The notes under the pieces are model-generated. The model had not been told where the DNA came from. It searched no databases and saw nothing but the letters and a program-made list of their open reading frames with translations. The position numbers and the translations under genes were made by a program. Below are positions 1-8,627 of a stretch of 64,000 nt of DNA, one piece after another (the stretch's first letter is position 1; each line of letters starts with the position of its first letter). The stretch covers positions 1,461,300 to 1,525,299 of the forward strand of contig JAFAYE010000001.1 of NCBI GenBank assembly GCA_019240525.1, given 5' to 3'. This DNA comes from Candidatus Eremiobacterota bacterium (GTDB lineage Bacteria > Vulcanimicrobiota > Vulcanimicrobiia > Vulcanimicrobiales > Vulcanimicrobiaceae).

Positions 1-1
1 T

Positions 2-796
2 CGCTCAGCGATATTTTTCGCCGGCGCCGTTTCGCTCGCGATGTGGGCGGGACGCGGCGCAATTGCGGCGGATCTCACCGACGTCGGTTACATCGATCAG
101 GCGGATCTGGCCAGCTTGCCAATCTTCGTAGGCGCGAACCGGCAGCTGGCGACCTTTAAGGCGCAACTCGACTCGCAGTATAACGCGCAAGTTCGGCGCG
201 TGCGCACCGATGCCGAGCGACAACAGGTTGCGATGCAGTTTCAACAACAGCTCAGCGACAAACAGCGCGAAGTGGTCGGCCCGCTCTTTCAGCGAGCGCA
301 GCTGGCGATCGCCGCGGTGGGCGCTTCGCGCAATTTGACGATCGTCGTCGACAAGCGCGTCGTGATTTACGGCGGTCAGGATATTACCAAAGACGTCGAA
401 GCCGTTTTCGCGAGTCCGCAAGCGATTCAGCCTCCCGCCGCGACGCCGCCGCCGTCGGAAATCGGCTACGTCGATCAGACCGCGCTCGATGCCGTGCCGA
501 AGGTGCAAACCGCAAACAGTGCAATGCAGCAGTTCGAAACGACGCAGCGCCAGGTTTACTCGGCTCGGATCGCGCAAGCGCGCAGCCCGTCCGACCGACA
601 GCAGCTGATGCAAGAATACAACAAGACGGTTGCCGACAAACAGGATCAGCTACTCAAGCCGCTCGTTGATCAAACGCGCGCCGCGACGTCGGATGTCGCC
701 CGCAAGAAAAGCCTCTTGCTGGTGCTCGACAAAGCCGACGTAATTTACGGAGGGACGGACATCACCGCCGATGTCCAAAATGAGCTTACGAAGTAG
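2..796 (+). CDS. OmpH/Skp-like periplasmic chaperone with two tandem OmpH modules (5' end outside window)
   Basis: The reading frame is open to the window edge, and the residues before the internal ATG at 41 form the hydrophobic core of a signal peptide ending near an AIAA cleavage site, so the true start lies upstream. The mature part holds two similar modules of about 110 residues. Each opens with a GY(I/V)DQ strand, runs through a long charged helix rich in Gln and Arg, and closes with IYGG(Q/T)DIT(K/A)DV. This is the OmpH/Skp pattern; Skp binds unfolded outer-membrane proteins in the periplasm. Family OmpH proteins normally carry one module, so an internal duplication is inferred. The next gene starts inside its 3' end. 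The position ahead of lpxD is classical for skp. Confidence 0.8.
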   Translation, partial: RSAIFFAGAVSLAMWAGRGAIAADLTDVGYIDQADLASLPIFVGANRQLATFKAQLDSQYNAQVRRVRTDAERQQVAMQFQQQLSDKQREVVGPLFQRAQLAIAAVGASRNLTIVVDKRVVIYGGQDITKDVEAVFASPQAIQPPAATPPPSEIGYVDQTALDAVPKVQTANSAMQQFETTQRQVYSARIAQARSPSDRQQLMQEYNKTVADKQDQLLKPLVDQTRAATSDVARKKSLLLVLDKADVIYGGTDITADVQNELTK

Positions 797-2057
797 CCTT
801 CTGAGCGTCGCGATCCTCCTGGCCGCTGCCGGCTGCGCGCCGAACGTTCACTCCTCGGCGATTCGCGGAACGGGCTACGTTCGGGTCGACGAAGTCGTCA
901 AACACCACCCGCTCTACGCGCAGCTTTCCCAGCTCGACGATGCTATTGCGGCAATCAATTTGCGATCGGCAGGTCCGCAGGTCCCACTCGGGGCGGCCCA
1001 GCTTGCGAGTCGCACCGGCGAACTCAACCGGGAACTTCAGGCGGCGCAGACTCGCGCCAACGCCATTCTCGCGCAGAAGCAGCGTGATTACGCGCAACGC
1101 GAGACGCAAGCCGTGCAGGCAGCGCTGGCGGCGGCCGGAATTCGCGGGTCGGGCGCGACGGCCGCGCAGCAAATGAGCGGCGCTTCGGCCCAGCAGGCCG
1201 CCCAGGCCGCGCAGGCGGCCAATGCCGATTACATGGCCTATCAGCAGAACGTCATCGCGCAGAATAACTCGGCAAGCTCCTCAATCGAGCGACAATTGCA
1301 AGCACAGGCCGCGCAGAAATATCGAGCGAAGGCCGAACAGCTGCAGCAGAACGAAACGGATCTCTCGCTGCGCTTGACGCAACAAGACGCGGCGTCGCGT
1401 TTGGCCATCAAGATGCGGCTCTCGAACTTGGCACTCGACCCGACGGCTCGCAAGGACGCGCAAAACCAACTCGCAGCAATCGATTCGAAGGAGAGCTCGC
1501 AAGTGGCGGCTGCGCGGAACGCCGACGCGGCCACCTTGCGCGCCTACCGAGCGGAGTTGGATCGCCAGACCGGCGACGCGATTCGGTCGCAAGTGGGCGC
1601 GATCGCGGCTCAGACGCAAGGTAAGCTCGCAGAACGCCGCAACGAGGTCGGATCGCAATTGCGCAGCCTCGGACCGCCGTCGATGCCTGCGAACGTGCCG
1701 CCCGACGTGCAGGCGCGAATCGCCCAAATACACCGCCAGTACATCGGTCAGTTTCAAGCCGATGCCGCGAAGACCGTTTCCGACTATAACGCAACCAAAA
1801 GCGATCTCGATCGGCAATTCGCGGCGTTGCACGGTGCCGACGTGGGTGCGACCGGCGCAGCCGCGAAAGAGCTGGACGCGCTCCAGAAGCGGCGAAACGA
1901 TCTCTACGGAGAAATTACCGAGCAGGTAAAGCGGGACGCGACCCGCATCGCCAAAGAACAAGGCTTTAGCATCGTCTTCGTGGACGTCTGGTCTGCGGCC
2001 GGCGGCTACGATCTTACCAACGAACTCATCAAAGACGTCGAAGGACAACACGAGTGA
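771..2057 (+). CDS. OmpH-like lipoprotein, long form
   Basis: 428 residues. The N-terminus is a lipoprotein signal with the lipobox AAGC (Cys at residue 22), so the protein is expected to be membrane anchored in the periplasm. After GYVRVDEVVKHHP, an OmpH-like opening strand, come about 300 residues of alpha-helical, Gln/Ala/Arg-rich sequence that looks coiled-coil, and the C-terminus ends with an OmpH-like strand and YDLTNELIKDVE. It is two to three times the usual OmpH length. It overlaps the preceding gene by 26 bases and the following gene by 4 (GTGA), implying translational coupling. An ATG at 780 is an alternative start. Role as an anchored chaperone or tether is inferred; no enzymatic motif is visible. 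Confidence 0.7.
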   Translation: MSKMSLRSSLLSVAILLAAAGCAPNVHSSAIRGTGYVRVDEVVKHHPLYAQLSQLDDAIAAINLRSAGPQVPLGAAQLASRTGELNRELQAAQTRANAILAQKQRDYAQRETQAVQAALAAAGIRGSGATAAQQMSGASAQQAAQAAQAANADYMAYQQNVIAQNNSASSSIERQLQAQAAQKYRAKAEQLQQNETDLSLRLTQQDAASRLAIKMRLSNLALDPTARKDAQNQLAAIDSKESSQVAAARNADAATLRAYRAELDRQTGDAIRSQVGAIAAQTQGKLAERRNEVGSQLRSLGPPSMPANVPPDVQARIAQIHRQYIGQFQADAAKTVSDYNATKSDLDRQFAALHGADVGATGAAAKELDALQKRRNDLYGEITEQVKRDATRIAKEQGFSIVFVDVWSAAGGYDLTNELIKDVEGQHE

Positions 2058-2458
2058 AACATCATCAGCGCATCCTGGTGTTCTGCGCCGCCGCGCTCGC
2101 CGGCTGCGCCGGACGCAGTCCCATCGGTCTGGTCGACGTGCAGCGGATCGTCACGAACTGGCCCGAGTATCAAGGCTATCAGAACCAGCTTTATAACGAC
2201 GAACGATCCGTTCAAGCACGTCGCGAAAGCAACGGTCGCAAGCAGCGCGAAGGGCTCGCGCTGCAGCAGAAATACACGAAGGTGACCGAGCAGCTTTCTC
2301 AGCAGATTCGTGATGCCGCCGGCCGCATCGCCTCACAGCGCCAGCTCAAGCTGGTCTTGACCCGCGAGGGCATCGGATATGGCGGCGTCGACATTACCGC
2401 CGACGTCGAGAAAGCGCTCAACATTACGGAGAAAGCGTCGCCGACGCCGAGCCGATAG
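2054..2458 (+). CDS. OmpH-like lipoprotein, short form
   Basis: 134 residues starting at a GTG that overlaps the upstream stop. A short signal with lipobox LAGC places the lipidated Cys near residue 16. The remainder is a single OmpH module: IGLVDVQRIVTNWPEY at the start, a helical hairpin rich in Lys, Arg and Gln, then VLTREGIGYGGVDITADV at the end, which matches the module ends of the first gene. It is the third OmpH-like gene in a row and lies 10 bases before lpxD. A periplasmic chaperone role in outer-membrane protein or LPS assembly is inferred from family and place. Confidence 0.72.
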   Translation: MKHHQRILVFCAAALAGCAGRSPIGLVDVQRIVTNWPEYQGYQNQLYNDERSVQARRESNGRKQREGLALQQKYTKVTEQLSQQIRDAAGRIASQRQLKLVLTREGIGYGGVDITADVEKALNITEKASPTPSR

Positions 2459-2468
2459 GTAGCCGCGC

Positions 2469-3488
2469 ATGCTCGGCACGCTCGGTGAAGTAGCCGCCCG
2501 CCTTGGCGGACGAGTGGTCGGCGATGCAAGCGTGATCGTTACCCGCGTCGCCGCGGTGGACGACGCCGGTGCCGACGCGCTGACCTTTGCGACAAACGAG
2601 ACATTCTTCGCATCGGCGCTGGCAACCGATGCTGCGGCGATCTTAGTGGAAGCGGCCTTCGCCGATGGTGCGTCGCCCAAGCCGCTGGTGGTCGTCGAGA
2701 ACGTACGCGATGCGCTGGCACGATTGCTTGGGGAACTCAAACCGTCGCGGCCGCGCGGCCCTTTCCGCCATCCGAGCGCGGCGATCGAGCCCGACGCATC
2801 ACTCGCCGCCGACGTTTACGTCGGCGCGCATGTGTACGTCGGACATCGCACGGTCGTCGAAAGCGGCGCCATCATCGAAGCCGGCGCGTACGTCGGTGAC
2901 GACGTCGCAATCGGTGAATCGGCGTGGATCCATTCGCGCGTCAGCGTCATGCGGGGAACGTACCTTGGCAAACGCGTGGTTCTGCACGCCGGCTGCGTGA
3001 TCGGCAGCGACGGGTTCGGGTGGGTCTTCGTCGGTGGGCAAGCGGAGCGTATTCCGCAGATCGGGAACGTCGTACTCGAAGACGACGTCGAGGTCGGCGT
3101 CAACAGTTGCATCGATCGCGCCCAGACGGGCAGCACCCGTATCGGCTCGGGAACGAAGATCGATAATCTGGTGCAAATCGGACATAACTGCCGCATCGGA
3201 AAGCACTGCGTCATCGCTTCGCTGACGGGCTTGGCGGGCTCGACGGTCATCGGCGATTATGTCAAGGTCGGCGGACAGGTCGGGTTCAAGGGCCACGTCA
3301 GCGTTGGCTCGCGTGTAACGATTGCCGGACAATCCGCGATTTGGAGCGATATCCCGGACGATGTGACCGTATCGGGTCGGCCCGCACACGATCACCGCGA
3401 CGAACTGCGCCGAAAGGTCATGATTCGCAAACTGCCAAAGCTGTTCGACCGTGTCGAAGCTCTCGAGCGTTCGCGTTTGCAGCAGTAA
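2469..3488 (+). CDS. lpxD: UDP-3-O-acylglucosamine N-acyltransferase LpxD
   Basis: 339 residues, the usual length. The N-terminal 90 residues are the LpxD uridine-binding domain, followed by many isoleucine-patch hexapeptides (for example [10 protein letters not shown] and [15 protein letters not shown]), which fold as a left-handed beta helix. LpxD transfers a second hydroxyacyl chain to the 2-amino group of UDP-3-O-acylglucosamine, the third committed step of lipid A synthesis in the cytoplasm. [13 protein letters not shown] carries the conserved His region used in catalysis. It sits between OmpH-like genes and lpxC, a frequent arrangement in diderms. Confidence 0.95.
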   Translation: MLGTLGEVAARLGGRVVGDASVIVTRVAAVDDAGADALTFATNETFFASALATDAAAILVEAAFADGASPKPLVVVENVRDALARLLGELKPSRPRGPFRHPSAAIEPDASLAADVYVGAHVYVGHRTVVESGAIIEAGAYVGDDVAIGESAWIHSRVSVMRGTYLGKRVVLHAGCVIGSDGFGWVFVGGQAERIPQIGNVVLEDDVEVGVNSCIDRAQTGSTRIGSGTKIDNLVQIGHNCRIGKHCVIASLTGLAGSTVIGDYVKVGGQVGFKGHVSVGSRVTIAGQSAIWSDIPDDVTVSGRPAHDHRDELRRKVMIRKLPKLFDRVEALERSRLQQ

Positions 3489-3498
3489 TCACGCGTCG

Positions 3499-4317
3499 AT
3501 GCAGGCGACGCTCTGCGGGCCGCTGCGCTTTGAAGGCATCGGCCTGCACAGCGGCGCGCATTCGGCGGTCGAAATCCGACCGGCCGGCGCCGACGAGGGA
3601 ATTTTTTTCAGGCTTGGTGCAACGCGGGTACCCGCGAAGGTCGACTACGTGATCGATACGTCGCGGGCTACCGTGCTCGGATTCGAGGGGGCGACGGTGT
3701 CGACGACCGAGCACCTGCTCTCCGCGCTCTTTGCCGCCGGCGTGAGCAATGCGGAGATTCTCGTCGACGGGCCCGAGATTCCGGCACGAGACGGAAGTTC
3801 GGCCGAATTCGCCGACGCAATTGCACGGTGCGGACTCCAGGCGCAGGCACGTCCCCGGAATATCATGGAGATCCCTACGCCGGTCTGCGTTCGTTCGGAC
3901 GAACGGATGATCGCCGCGTTCCCTGCTGCGAACTTCCGCGTGCGATTCGTCGCCGATTTTGCAGCGCCCATCGGCACGCAATATTTCGATGGCGAGATCG
4001 ACGCAACGACCTATCGGGCCGAGATCGCCGGCGCGCGCACCTTCGCCTACCTACACGAGATTGAGGCGTTGTGGGCGCGCGGCCTGGGTCGTGGCGGAAG
4101 CTTGGAGAACGCCCTCGTCTTTGCGGCGGATGGACCGATGCAGGAGTTGCGCTGGCCCGACGAACCGGTGCGCCATAAAGTACTCGATCTCATCGGCGAC
4201 CTGGCCCTGCTGGGAGCGTGGCCACAGTGCGAGATCGTGGCGATCAAGAGCGGACATGAACTTCACGCGTCGATGGTGCGCGCTTTGAGCGCGCACGTAC
4301 GCATCCCATCCGTTTAG
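3499..4317 (+). CDS. lpxC: UDP-3-O-acyl-N-acetylglucosamine deacetylase LpxC
   Basis: 272 residues from the ATG at 3499, 10 bases after the lpxD stop; a longer open frame upstream overlaps lpxD and was not used. LpxC is the zinc-dependent deacetylase that commits UDP-3-O-acyl-GlcNAc to lipid A. Visible family motifs: GIGLHSG, TTEHLLSALFA (zinc-binding His), DGPEIPARDGSS, RGGSLENA, and RHKVLDLIGDLALLG with the second zinc His and the Asp ligand, plus KSGH near the C-terminus for the catalytic His. The protein is slightly shorter than the about 305 residues of the E. coli enzyme, through a shorter C-terminus. Confidence 0.95.
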   Translation: MQATLCGPLRFEGIGLHSGAHSAVEIRPAGADEGIFFRLGATRVPAKVDYVIDTSRATVLGFEGATVSTTEHLLSALFAAGVSNAEILVDGPEIPARDGSSAEFADAIARCGLQAQARPRNIMEIPTPVCVRSDERMIAAFPAANFRVRFVADFAAPIGTQYFDGEIDATTYRAEIAGARTFAYLHEIEALWARGLGRGGSLENALVFAADGPMQELRWPDEPVRHKVLDLIGDLALLGAWPQCEIVAIKSGHELHASMVRALSAHVRIPSV

Positions 4318-4326
4318 GAGGCGAGG

Positions 4327-4800
4327 GTGGCCGAGTTAGACATTCGCAACATCTTCGAGCGCTTGCCGCACCGTTATCCGATGCTGCTTGTGGATAGGAT
4401 CTTGGAGTTCGAGCCGATGGTGCGCGTGCGAGGCTACAAAAATATCACGTACAACGAGCAGATTTTTGCCGGCCACTTTCCCAACAACCCGGTGTTACCT
4501 GGTGTTTATATGGTCGAAGCGCTCGCTCAGCTCGGCGGAGCGATGATTTTGGAGCCCGGCGAGTTTTCGCGCAAGACGCCGTATCTCGCCGGCATCGACA
4601 AGGCGAAGTTTCGGCGGCCGGTTATTCCAGGCGACCGCCTCGACATGGAGTGCAAGATGTTGCGGCATAAGCGCAACATCGGTTGGGTGGCGGGCGAGGC
4701 GACCGTCGACGGCCAGTTCGCCTGTTACGCGGAGTTGATGTTTTCCATCTCCTCAGACCCGCGAATGTTCACCTCCGACGCGCGCGTGCTTCATGTCTGA
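4327..4800 (+). CDS. fabZ: 3-hydroxyacyl-[acyl-carrier-protein] dehydratase FabZ
   Basis: 157 residues starting at GTG, preceded by a strong AGGAGG at 4316-4321 that overlaps the lpxC stop. FabZ dehydrates 3-hydroxyacyl-ACP in fatty acid synthesis and competes with LpxA and LpxD for that substrate, which explains its place between lpxC and lpxA. The hot-dog fold motifs are clear: PHRYPMLLVDRI, AGHFPNNPVLPG with the catalytic His, and MVEALAQLGG with the catalytic Glu. The stop is immediately followed by lpxA, so the genes are probably cotranscribed. Confidence 0.95.
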   Translation: MAELDIRNIFERLPHRYPMLLVDRILEFEPMVRVRGYKNITYNEQIFAGHFPNNPVLPGVYMVEALAQLGGAMILEPGEFSRKTPYLAGIDKAKFRRPVIPGDRLDMECKMLRHKRNIGWVAGEATVDGQFACYAELMFSISSDPRMFTSDARVLHV

Positions 4801-4815
4801 TTGCATCGGCACCTG

Positions 4816-5583
4816 ATGCTTCACCCCACCGCAATCGTTCATCCTGGGGCGGAGCTCGGACCGAATGTGGACGTCGGCCCGTATTGCGTGATCGGCGAGC
4901 ACGTTACGATCGGCGCTCGCACCGTACTTCAGGCGCACGTTGTCGTCAACGGCTGGACTGAAATTGGGGAAGATTCGATCCTTTATCCGTTTTCGACCGT
5001 GGGCGCCGCTTCCCAAGATCGCAAGTACGCCGGCGAGCGCGCCTACACGCGAGTCGGTAGCCGCACGATCCTACGAGAGTACGTCAGCATCCAACGCGCG
5101 ACGGGACACGACGAAGTCACCGCGGTGGGCGACGATTGCCTCTTGCTCGCCTACGTCCACATCGCACACAATTGCATTCTTGGCGCGGGCGTTACGATGA
5201 GTAACCTCGCGCAGCTCGCCGGACACGTTCACGTCGGAGACTACGTCACGATCGGCGGCCAGACCGGCGTCCATCAGTTCACGCGCATCGGGCGGCATGC
5301 GATGGTCGGCGGAATGAGCAAATGCACGAAAGACGTGCCGCCGTTTTTCCTCGTCGAGGGAAATCCGTGCCAGCCATACGGGCTCAATAGCGTTGGTCTG
5401 CGGCGAGCCGCATTCTCGGTCGACGAACGCAACGAGATAAAGCGCTTTTACAAGCTGCTGTACGATCCCAAGCTGAACGTCTCGCAGGCGATTGAAGCGA
5501 TGAGGCGGCAAGTGATGACCGAGCCGGGTCGCGAGATCGTGGCGTTTCTCGAAGCTCCATCTCAGCGCGGCGTTCTCAAATAG
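4816..5583 (+). CDS. lpxA: Acyl-ACP--UDP-N-acetylglucosamine O-acyltransferase LpxA
   Basis: 255 residues from the ATG at 4816; a TTG at 4801 in the same frame would add five residues without family support. LpxA catalyses the first step of lipid A synthesis, 3-O-acylation of UDP-GlcNAc. The N-terminal two thirds are hexapeptide repeats beginning MLHPTAIVHPGAELG, and AYVHIAHNCILG carries the catalytic His. The C-terminal helical domain begins near GLNSVGLRRAAFS. Length is close to the usual 262. Note that lpxB follows after only 34 bases, leaving no room for lpxI, which is often found between lpxA and lpxB in genomes lacking lpxH. Confidence 0.95.
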   Translation: MLHPTAIVHPGAELGPNVDVGPYCVIGEHVTIGARTVLQAHVVVNGWTEIGEDSILYPFSTVGAASQDRKYAGERAYTRVGSRTILREYVSIQRATGHDEVTAVGDDCLLLAYVHIAHNCILGAGVTMSNLAQLAGHVHVGDYVTIGGQTGVHQFTRIGRHAMVGGMSKCTKDVPPFFLVEGNPCQPYGLNSVGLRRAAFSVDERNEIKRFYKLLYDPKLNVSQAIEAMRRQVMTEPGREIVAFLEAPSQRGVLK

Positions 5584-5617
5584 GCGGCGTAGCGCGGCGC
5601 TCGCCGAGCATCTCGCC

Positions 5618-6730
5618 GTGAATTACTTTTTTTCGACGGGGGAGCCGAGCGGCGAGAAGATCGGGATTTTGCTTGCGCAGGAAATTCGCAAGCTCGATCC
5701 AGCGGCAGAGTTCGAGGGAATTGGCGCGGCGGGAATGCGCGACGCCGGATTCCGTCTCTGGCGCGATCACGCCGGCTGGGCGAGCATGGGGCCGTTGGCG
5801 GCAATTCCGCGGATTCCAAAGCTGCTCGATGCAATGCTCAGAACGGCCTTCCGCATTCGTGCCACGAAGCCTGATCTGGTCGTGCTCGTCGATTTCGGCG
5901 TCTTCAATCTGCGGCTAGCGAACACGCTGCGACGCTTTGGTTATTCTGGCGCCATCATGGATGTATTTCCACCCGGTACGTGGCTCGACAATCCGGATAA
6001 GGCGCGAAACGTTGCGCGGGTAACCTATCCGGTGACGGCGTTCGCGCACCAGTACGAATTTTATCGTCGACTCGGCTGCCGAATCGAGTTTTTTGGTCAT
6101 CCGCTGACGAGCCGGTACGAAATGCGCGCTTTACGGCCTTCGCCGCCTGACGACGGAGGTACCGTTGCCATGCTGCCGGGCAGTCGCGCGGGAGAGTTGC
6201 GACGTCATCTTCCGGTGTTGTCCGGTGCGTATCGCGCCCTTGCGCAGCGCCGTCCAAGGCTGCGCGGCGTATTCGGGGCGGCGGACGATCGGGCCGTCGA
6301 AATGATTCGACGGGCTTTAGAGCGTCAACCGCTCAACGACGTAAAGGTCGTACGAGGCGTCGAGGCAGCGCTGCGCCACGCCGACGCAGCTTGGATATCG
6401 TCGGGAACGGCGACCTTGGAAGCAGCGCTCTTCGGCGTGCCAACGGTGGGCATCTACGTGATTCCGCCAGTGCTTATTAAATACGGTCATCGAATGATCA
6501 AACATCGTTTCATCATGCTGCCCAATCTCGTGCTTGGACGAGAAGTTGTTCCCGAGCTGCTGCAGGAACGAGCGACGCCGGCGGCGCTCGCCGATGCGCT
6601 TGAATCGGTCATGGCGAATCCGGAGCAGCAATACCGCGAGTTCGTCCGCCTGCGCGAAGCCCTCGGTCCGGCCGACGCGCTCGAGCGATGCGCGCGATAT
6701 GCGGTCGAACTCGCTCGCGGCCAAAAGTGA
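5618..6730 (+). CDS. lpxB: Lipid-A-disaccharide synthase LpxB
   Basis: 370 residues, GTG start. LpxB (GT19) joins UDP-2,3-diacylglucosamine and lipid X to the lipid A disaccharide at the inner membrane. The N-terminal glycine-rich region is STGEPSGE where E. coli has GEASGD, followed by AEFEGIGAAGMRDAGF and RATKPDLVVLVDFGVFNLRLA. The nucleotide-binding half shows MLPGSRAGELRRHLPVL and AAWISSGTATLEAALFGVP. MDVFPPGTW replaces the common SPSVWAW motif, a clear divergence. Its stop overlaps the GTG of the metallophosphoesterase gene, so that protein is translationally coupled to LpxB. Confidence 0.9.
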   Translation: MNYFFSTGEPSGEKIGILLAQEIRKLDPAAEFEGIGAAGMRDAGFRLWRDHAGWASMGPLAAIPRIPKLLDAMLRTAFRIRATKPDLVVLVDFGVFNLRLANTLRRFGYSGAIMDVFPPGTWLDNPDKARNVARVTYPVTAFAHQYEFYRRLGCRIEFFGHPLTSRYEMRALRPSPPDDGGTVAMLPGSRAGELRRHLPVLSGAYRALAQRRPRLRGVFGAADDRAVEMIRRALERQPLNDVKVVRGVEAALRHADAAWISSGTATLEAALFGVPTVGIYVIPPVLIKYGHRMIKHRFIMLPNLVLGREVVPELLQERATPAALADALESVMANPEQQYREFVRLREALGPADALERCARYAVELARGQK

Positions 6731-7476
6731 TCCGCATCTATCACACCTCCGATCTCCACGATCATCGTGGCATCGTCGGCCGGTTGGGCGAGTTGCGCGC
6801 AGACCGCCCAGGGCTGCTCTTCGATTGCGGCGACGCGCTTCGCGGCAGCCAAACGGTCTACCGTGTCGATGAGCCGATTCTCGCCGAGATGCACGCGGCC
6901 GGCTACGACGCCCAAGCAATCGGGAATCGCGAGTTTCATTATCTCTTCAGGTTGCTGCGCGCGCGCGTTCGGCGGATGCGCCATCCGTTAGTCTGCACGA
7001 ACCTCACCGATGTGAAATCCCGCCCCCTTCCGTTTGCCAGGTCCTTGCGGTTCTACGCGACAGTTGGAGAGGCGAAACGCATGCCGGTCAATGTCTTTGG
7101 TTGCTTGATCATGCAGTATTCGACCGGAAGTCCGTGGGAGCGCGTTTTCGGCTGGCGATTTCTCGACCCGTGGAGCGCGCTCGCGCCGTATCTCGAAGCG
7201 ATCCCGGACGGCGAGATGGTCGTCGTGCTTTCGCACCTTGGACTTCGGCTCGATCGCGAGCTTGCCTCACGCCTGCCGCGCATCGATTTAATTCTCGGCG
7301 GCCACAGCCACGACACGCTGGCGCAACCGGAGTACGTTGGCGCCGTGCCGGTCGTTCATGCCGGTCCTTATGGCCGTTTTGTGTCGCGCAGCGAGCTGGC
7401 TTACGACGAACGGGGGCGCCGATTTCGTCTTATGAAGTTTGACTTGTTGCCGCTGCTTGCCGGGAAGGCGGCGTGA
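6727..7476 (+). CDS. UshA-type metallophosphoesterase in the LPS operon, candidate LpxH substitute
   Basis: 249 residues from the GTG that overlaps the lpxB stop. It belongs to the calcineurin-like metallophosphoesterases and resembles the N-terminal domain of 5'-nucleotidases. Metal-site residues are visible: D9 and H11 (HTSDLHDH), D36 (DCGD), N67, H170 (LSHLG), H193 and H195 (GGHSHD). The usual GNHE/D signature reads GNREF at 66-70; E. coli LpxH likewise has GNRDF, where the Arg replaces the usual His. LpxH hydrolyses UDP-2,3-diacylglucosamine to lipid X, the step between LpxD and LpxB, for which no other gene is seen here. The LpxH-like role is inference; a nucleotidase of other purpose is possible. 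No signal peptide, so cytoplasmic. Confidence 0.75.
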   Translation: MIRIYHTSDLHDHRGIVGRLGELRADRPGLLFDCGDALRGSQTVYRVDEPILAEMHAAGYDAQAIGNREFHYLFRLLRARVRRMRHPLVCTNLTDVKSRPLPFARSLRFYATVGEAKRMPVNVFGCLIMQYSTGSPWERVFGWRFLDPWSALAPYLEAIPDGEMVVVLSHLGLRLDRELASRLPRIDLILGGHSHDTLAQPEYVGAVPVVHAGPYGRFVSRSELAYDERGRRFRLMKFDLLPLLAGKAA

Positions 7477-8627
7477 AACAGGTGCTGCTCGTCACCAATG
7501 GTCATGGCGAAGCCGCGATCGCGGACCGTATTGCGGACGAGCTGCGCGCATTGCTCCCCGATGCGCGCTTCGATCATTTGGCCCTCGTGGGCAATCATGC
7601 CGATGTCACCATGCGACCCGTCGGACCGCGGCGACCAATGCCCAGCGGTGGACTGATTGCAATGGGAAACGCGCGCAATTTGTTTGCCGATCTGCGCGCC
7701 GGGCTGCTCGGTCTGACGCTTGAACAAGCTCGGTTTCTTCGTCAACGGCGTGGGACGTACGACGCAGTCGTCGCCGTCGGCGACGCCTATGCATTGGCGA
7801 TGGCATTGCTTGCGCGGAGCACGACCGTCTTTGTTGGAACGGCCAAGAGTGTCGAGGTTGCACCCTACGGTCCGTTTGAAGCTCGACTGCTTGCACGCGC
7901 ACAGGCGTGTTTTGTTCGCGATGCGGCGACTGCGCAATCGCTTCGGCAGCGCGGCGTCGAGGCCGAGAGCGCGAATGCCATCGTCGACTTGGTCGCCGCA
8001 CCGCACGATCCCGGCCTCGAGTCGGACGTCGCCGGATTGGTCCCGATCTTGGCACTCTTTCCCGGGAGCCGCGAGAGTGCGTACGACGATGCCGATTTCT
8101 TGCTCGGGGTCACGCGCGAGCTGGCTGCGCGACGGCCGACGCTGGGCGCGATTCTTTCCGTCGCGCGGGGTCTCGACGCGAATCGCTTTGCCAACGACGC
8201 TGCGCGCGCCGGCTGGAACGTCGAACGTTTCGACAACGACGTCGTCCCCTTCGTCTTGCGCGATGATGGGCGAGCGCGTGTGTTCGCACGACGTGGCGCG
8301 CTGGGACCGGTGTTGGCGCAAGCGGTATTAGTTCTCGGTCAAGCTGGAACCGCCAACGAAGCAGCCGCGGCAGCCGGCGTTCCGGTCATTGCGTTCGAGC
8401 GCGATCGCGACCGCAAAACGCGCTGGTATCGCGAGCGCCAACGCGGACTCCTCGGCGAGGCGTTGGCCGTCCTACCGGCGGCGATGGAGCAAGCCGTTGC
8501 CGGCGTCGGCGAGATTCTGGACGATGGCGAGCGGCGAGCTCGTATGAGCGCCGCCGGGCGCGCGCGAATGGGCAGGCCGGGCGGCGCCGCGCGCATCGCC
8601 GCGCGGATTGCTTCCTTGGTCGCCTGA
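7473..8627 (+). CDS. Lipid-A-disaccharide synthase-related protein (TIGR03492-like)
   Basis: 384 residues, GTG start overlapping the previous stop by four bases. The sequence follows a family known chiefly from cyanobacteria and annotated as lipid-A-disaccharide synthase-related: TNGHGEAAIADRIA near the N-terminus, MPSGGLIAMGNARNLFADL, YDAVVAVGDAYALAMAL, FVGTAKS and a GT-B type C-terminal half with LALFPGSRESAYDDA and LGQAGTANEAAAAAGVPVIAF. These resemble LpxB and MurG nucleotide-sugar binding motifs. A glycosyl transfer step in lipid A core or another surface glycolipid is inferred; the substrate is not known to me. Confidence 0.78.
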   Translation: MKQVLLVTNGHGEAAIADRIADELRALLPDARFDHLALVGNHADVTMRPVGPRRPMPSGGLIAMGNARNLFADLRAGLLGLTLEQARFLRQRRGTYDAVVAVGDAYALAMALLARSTTVFVGTAKSVEVAPYGPFEARLLARAQACFVRDAATAQSLRQRGVEAESANAIVDLVAAPHDPGLESDVAGLVPILALFPGSRESAYDDADFLLGVTRELAARRPTLGAILSVARGLDANRFANDAARAGWNVERFDNDVVPFVLRDDGRARVFARRGALGPVLAQAVLVLGQAGTANEAAAAAGVPVIAFERDRDRKTRWYRERQRGLLGEALAVLPAAMEQAVAGVGEILDDGERRARMSAAGRARMGRPGGAARIAARIASLVA

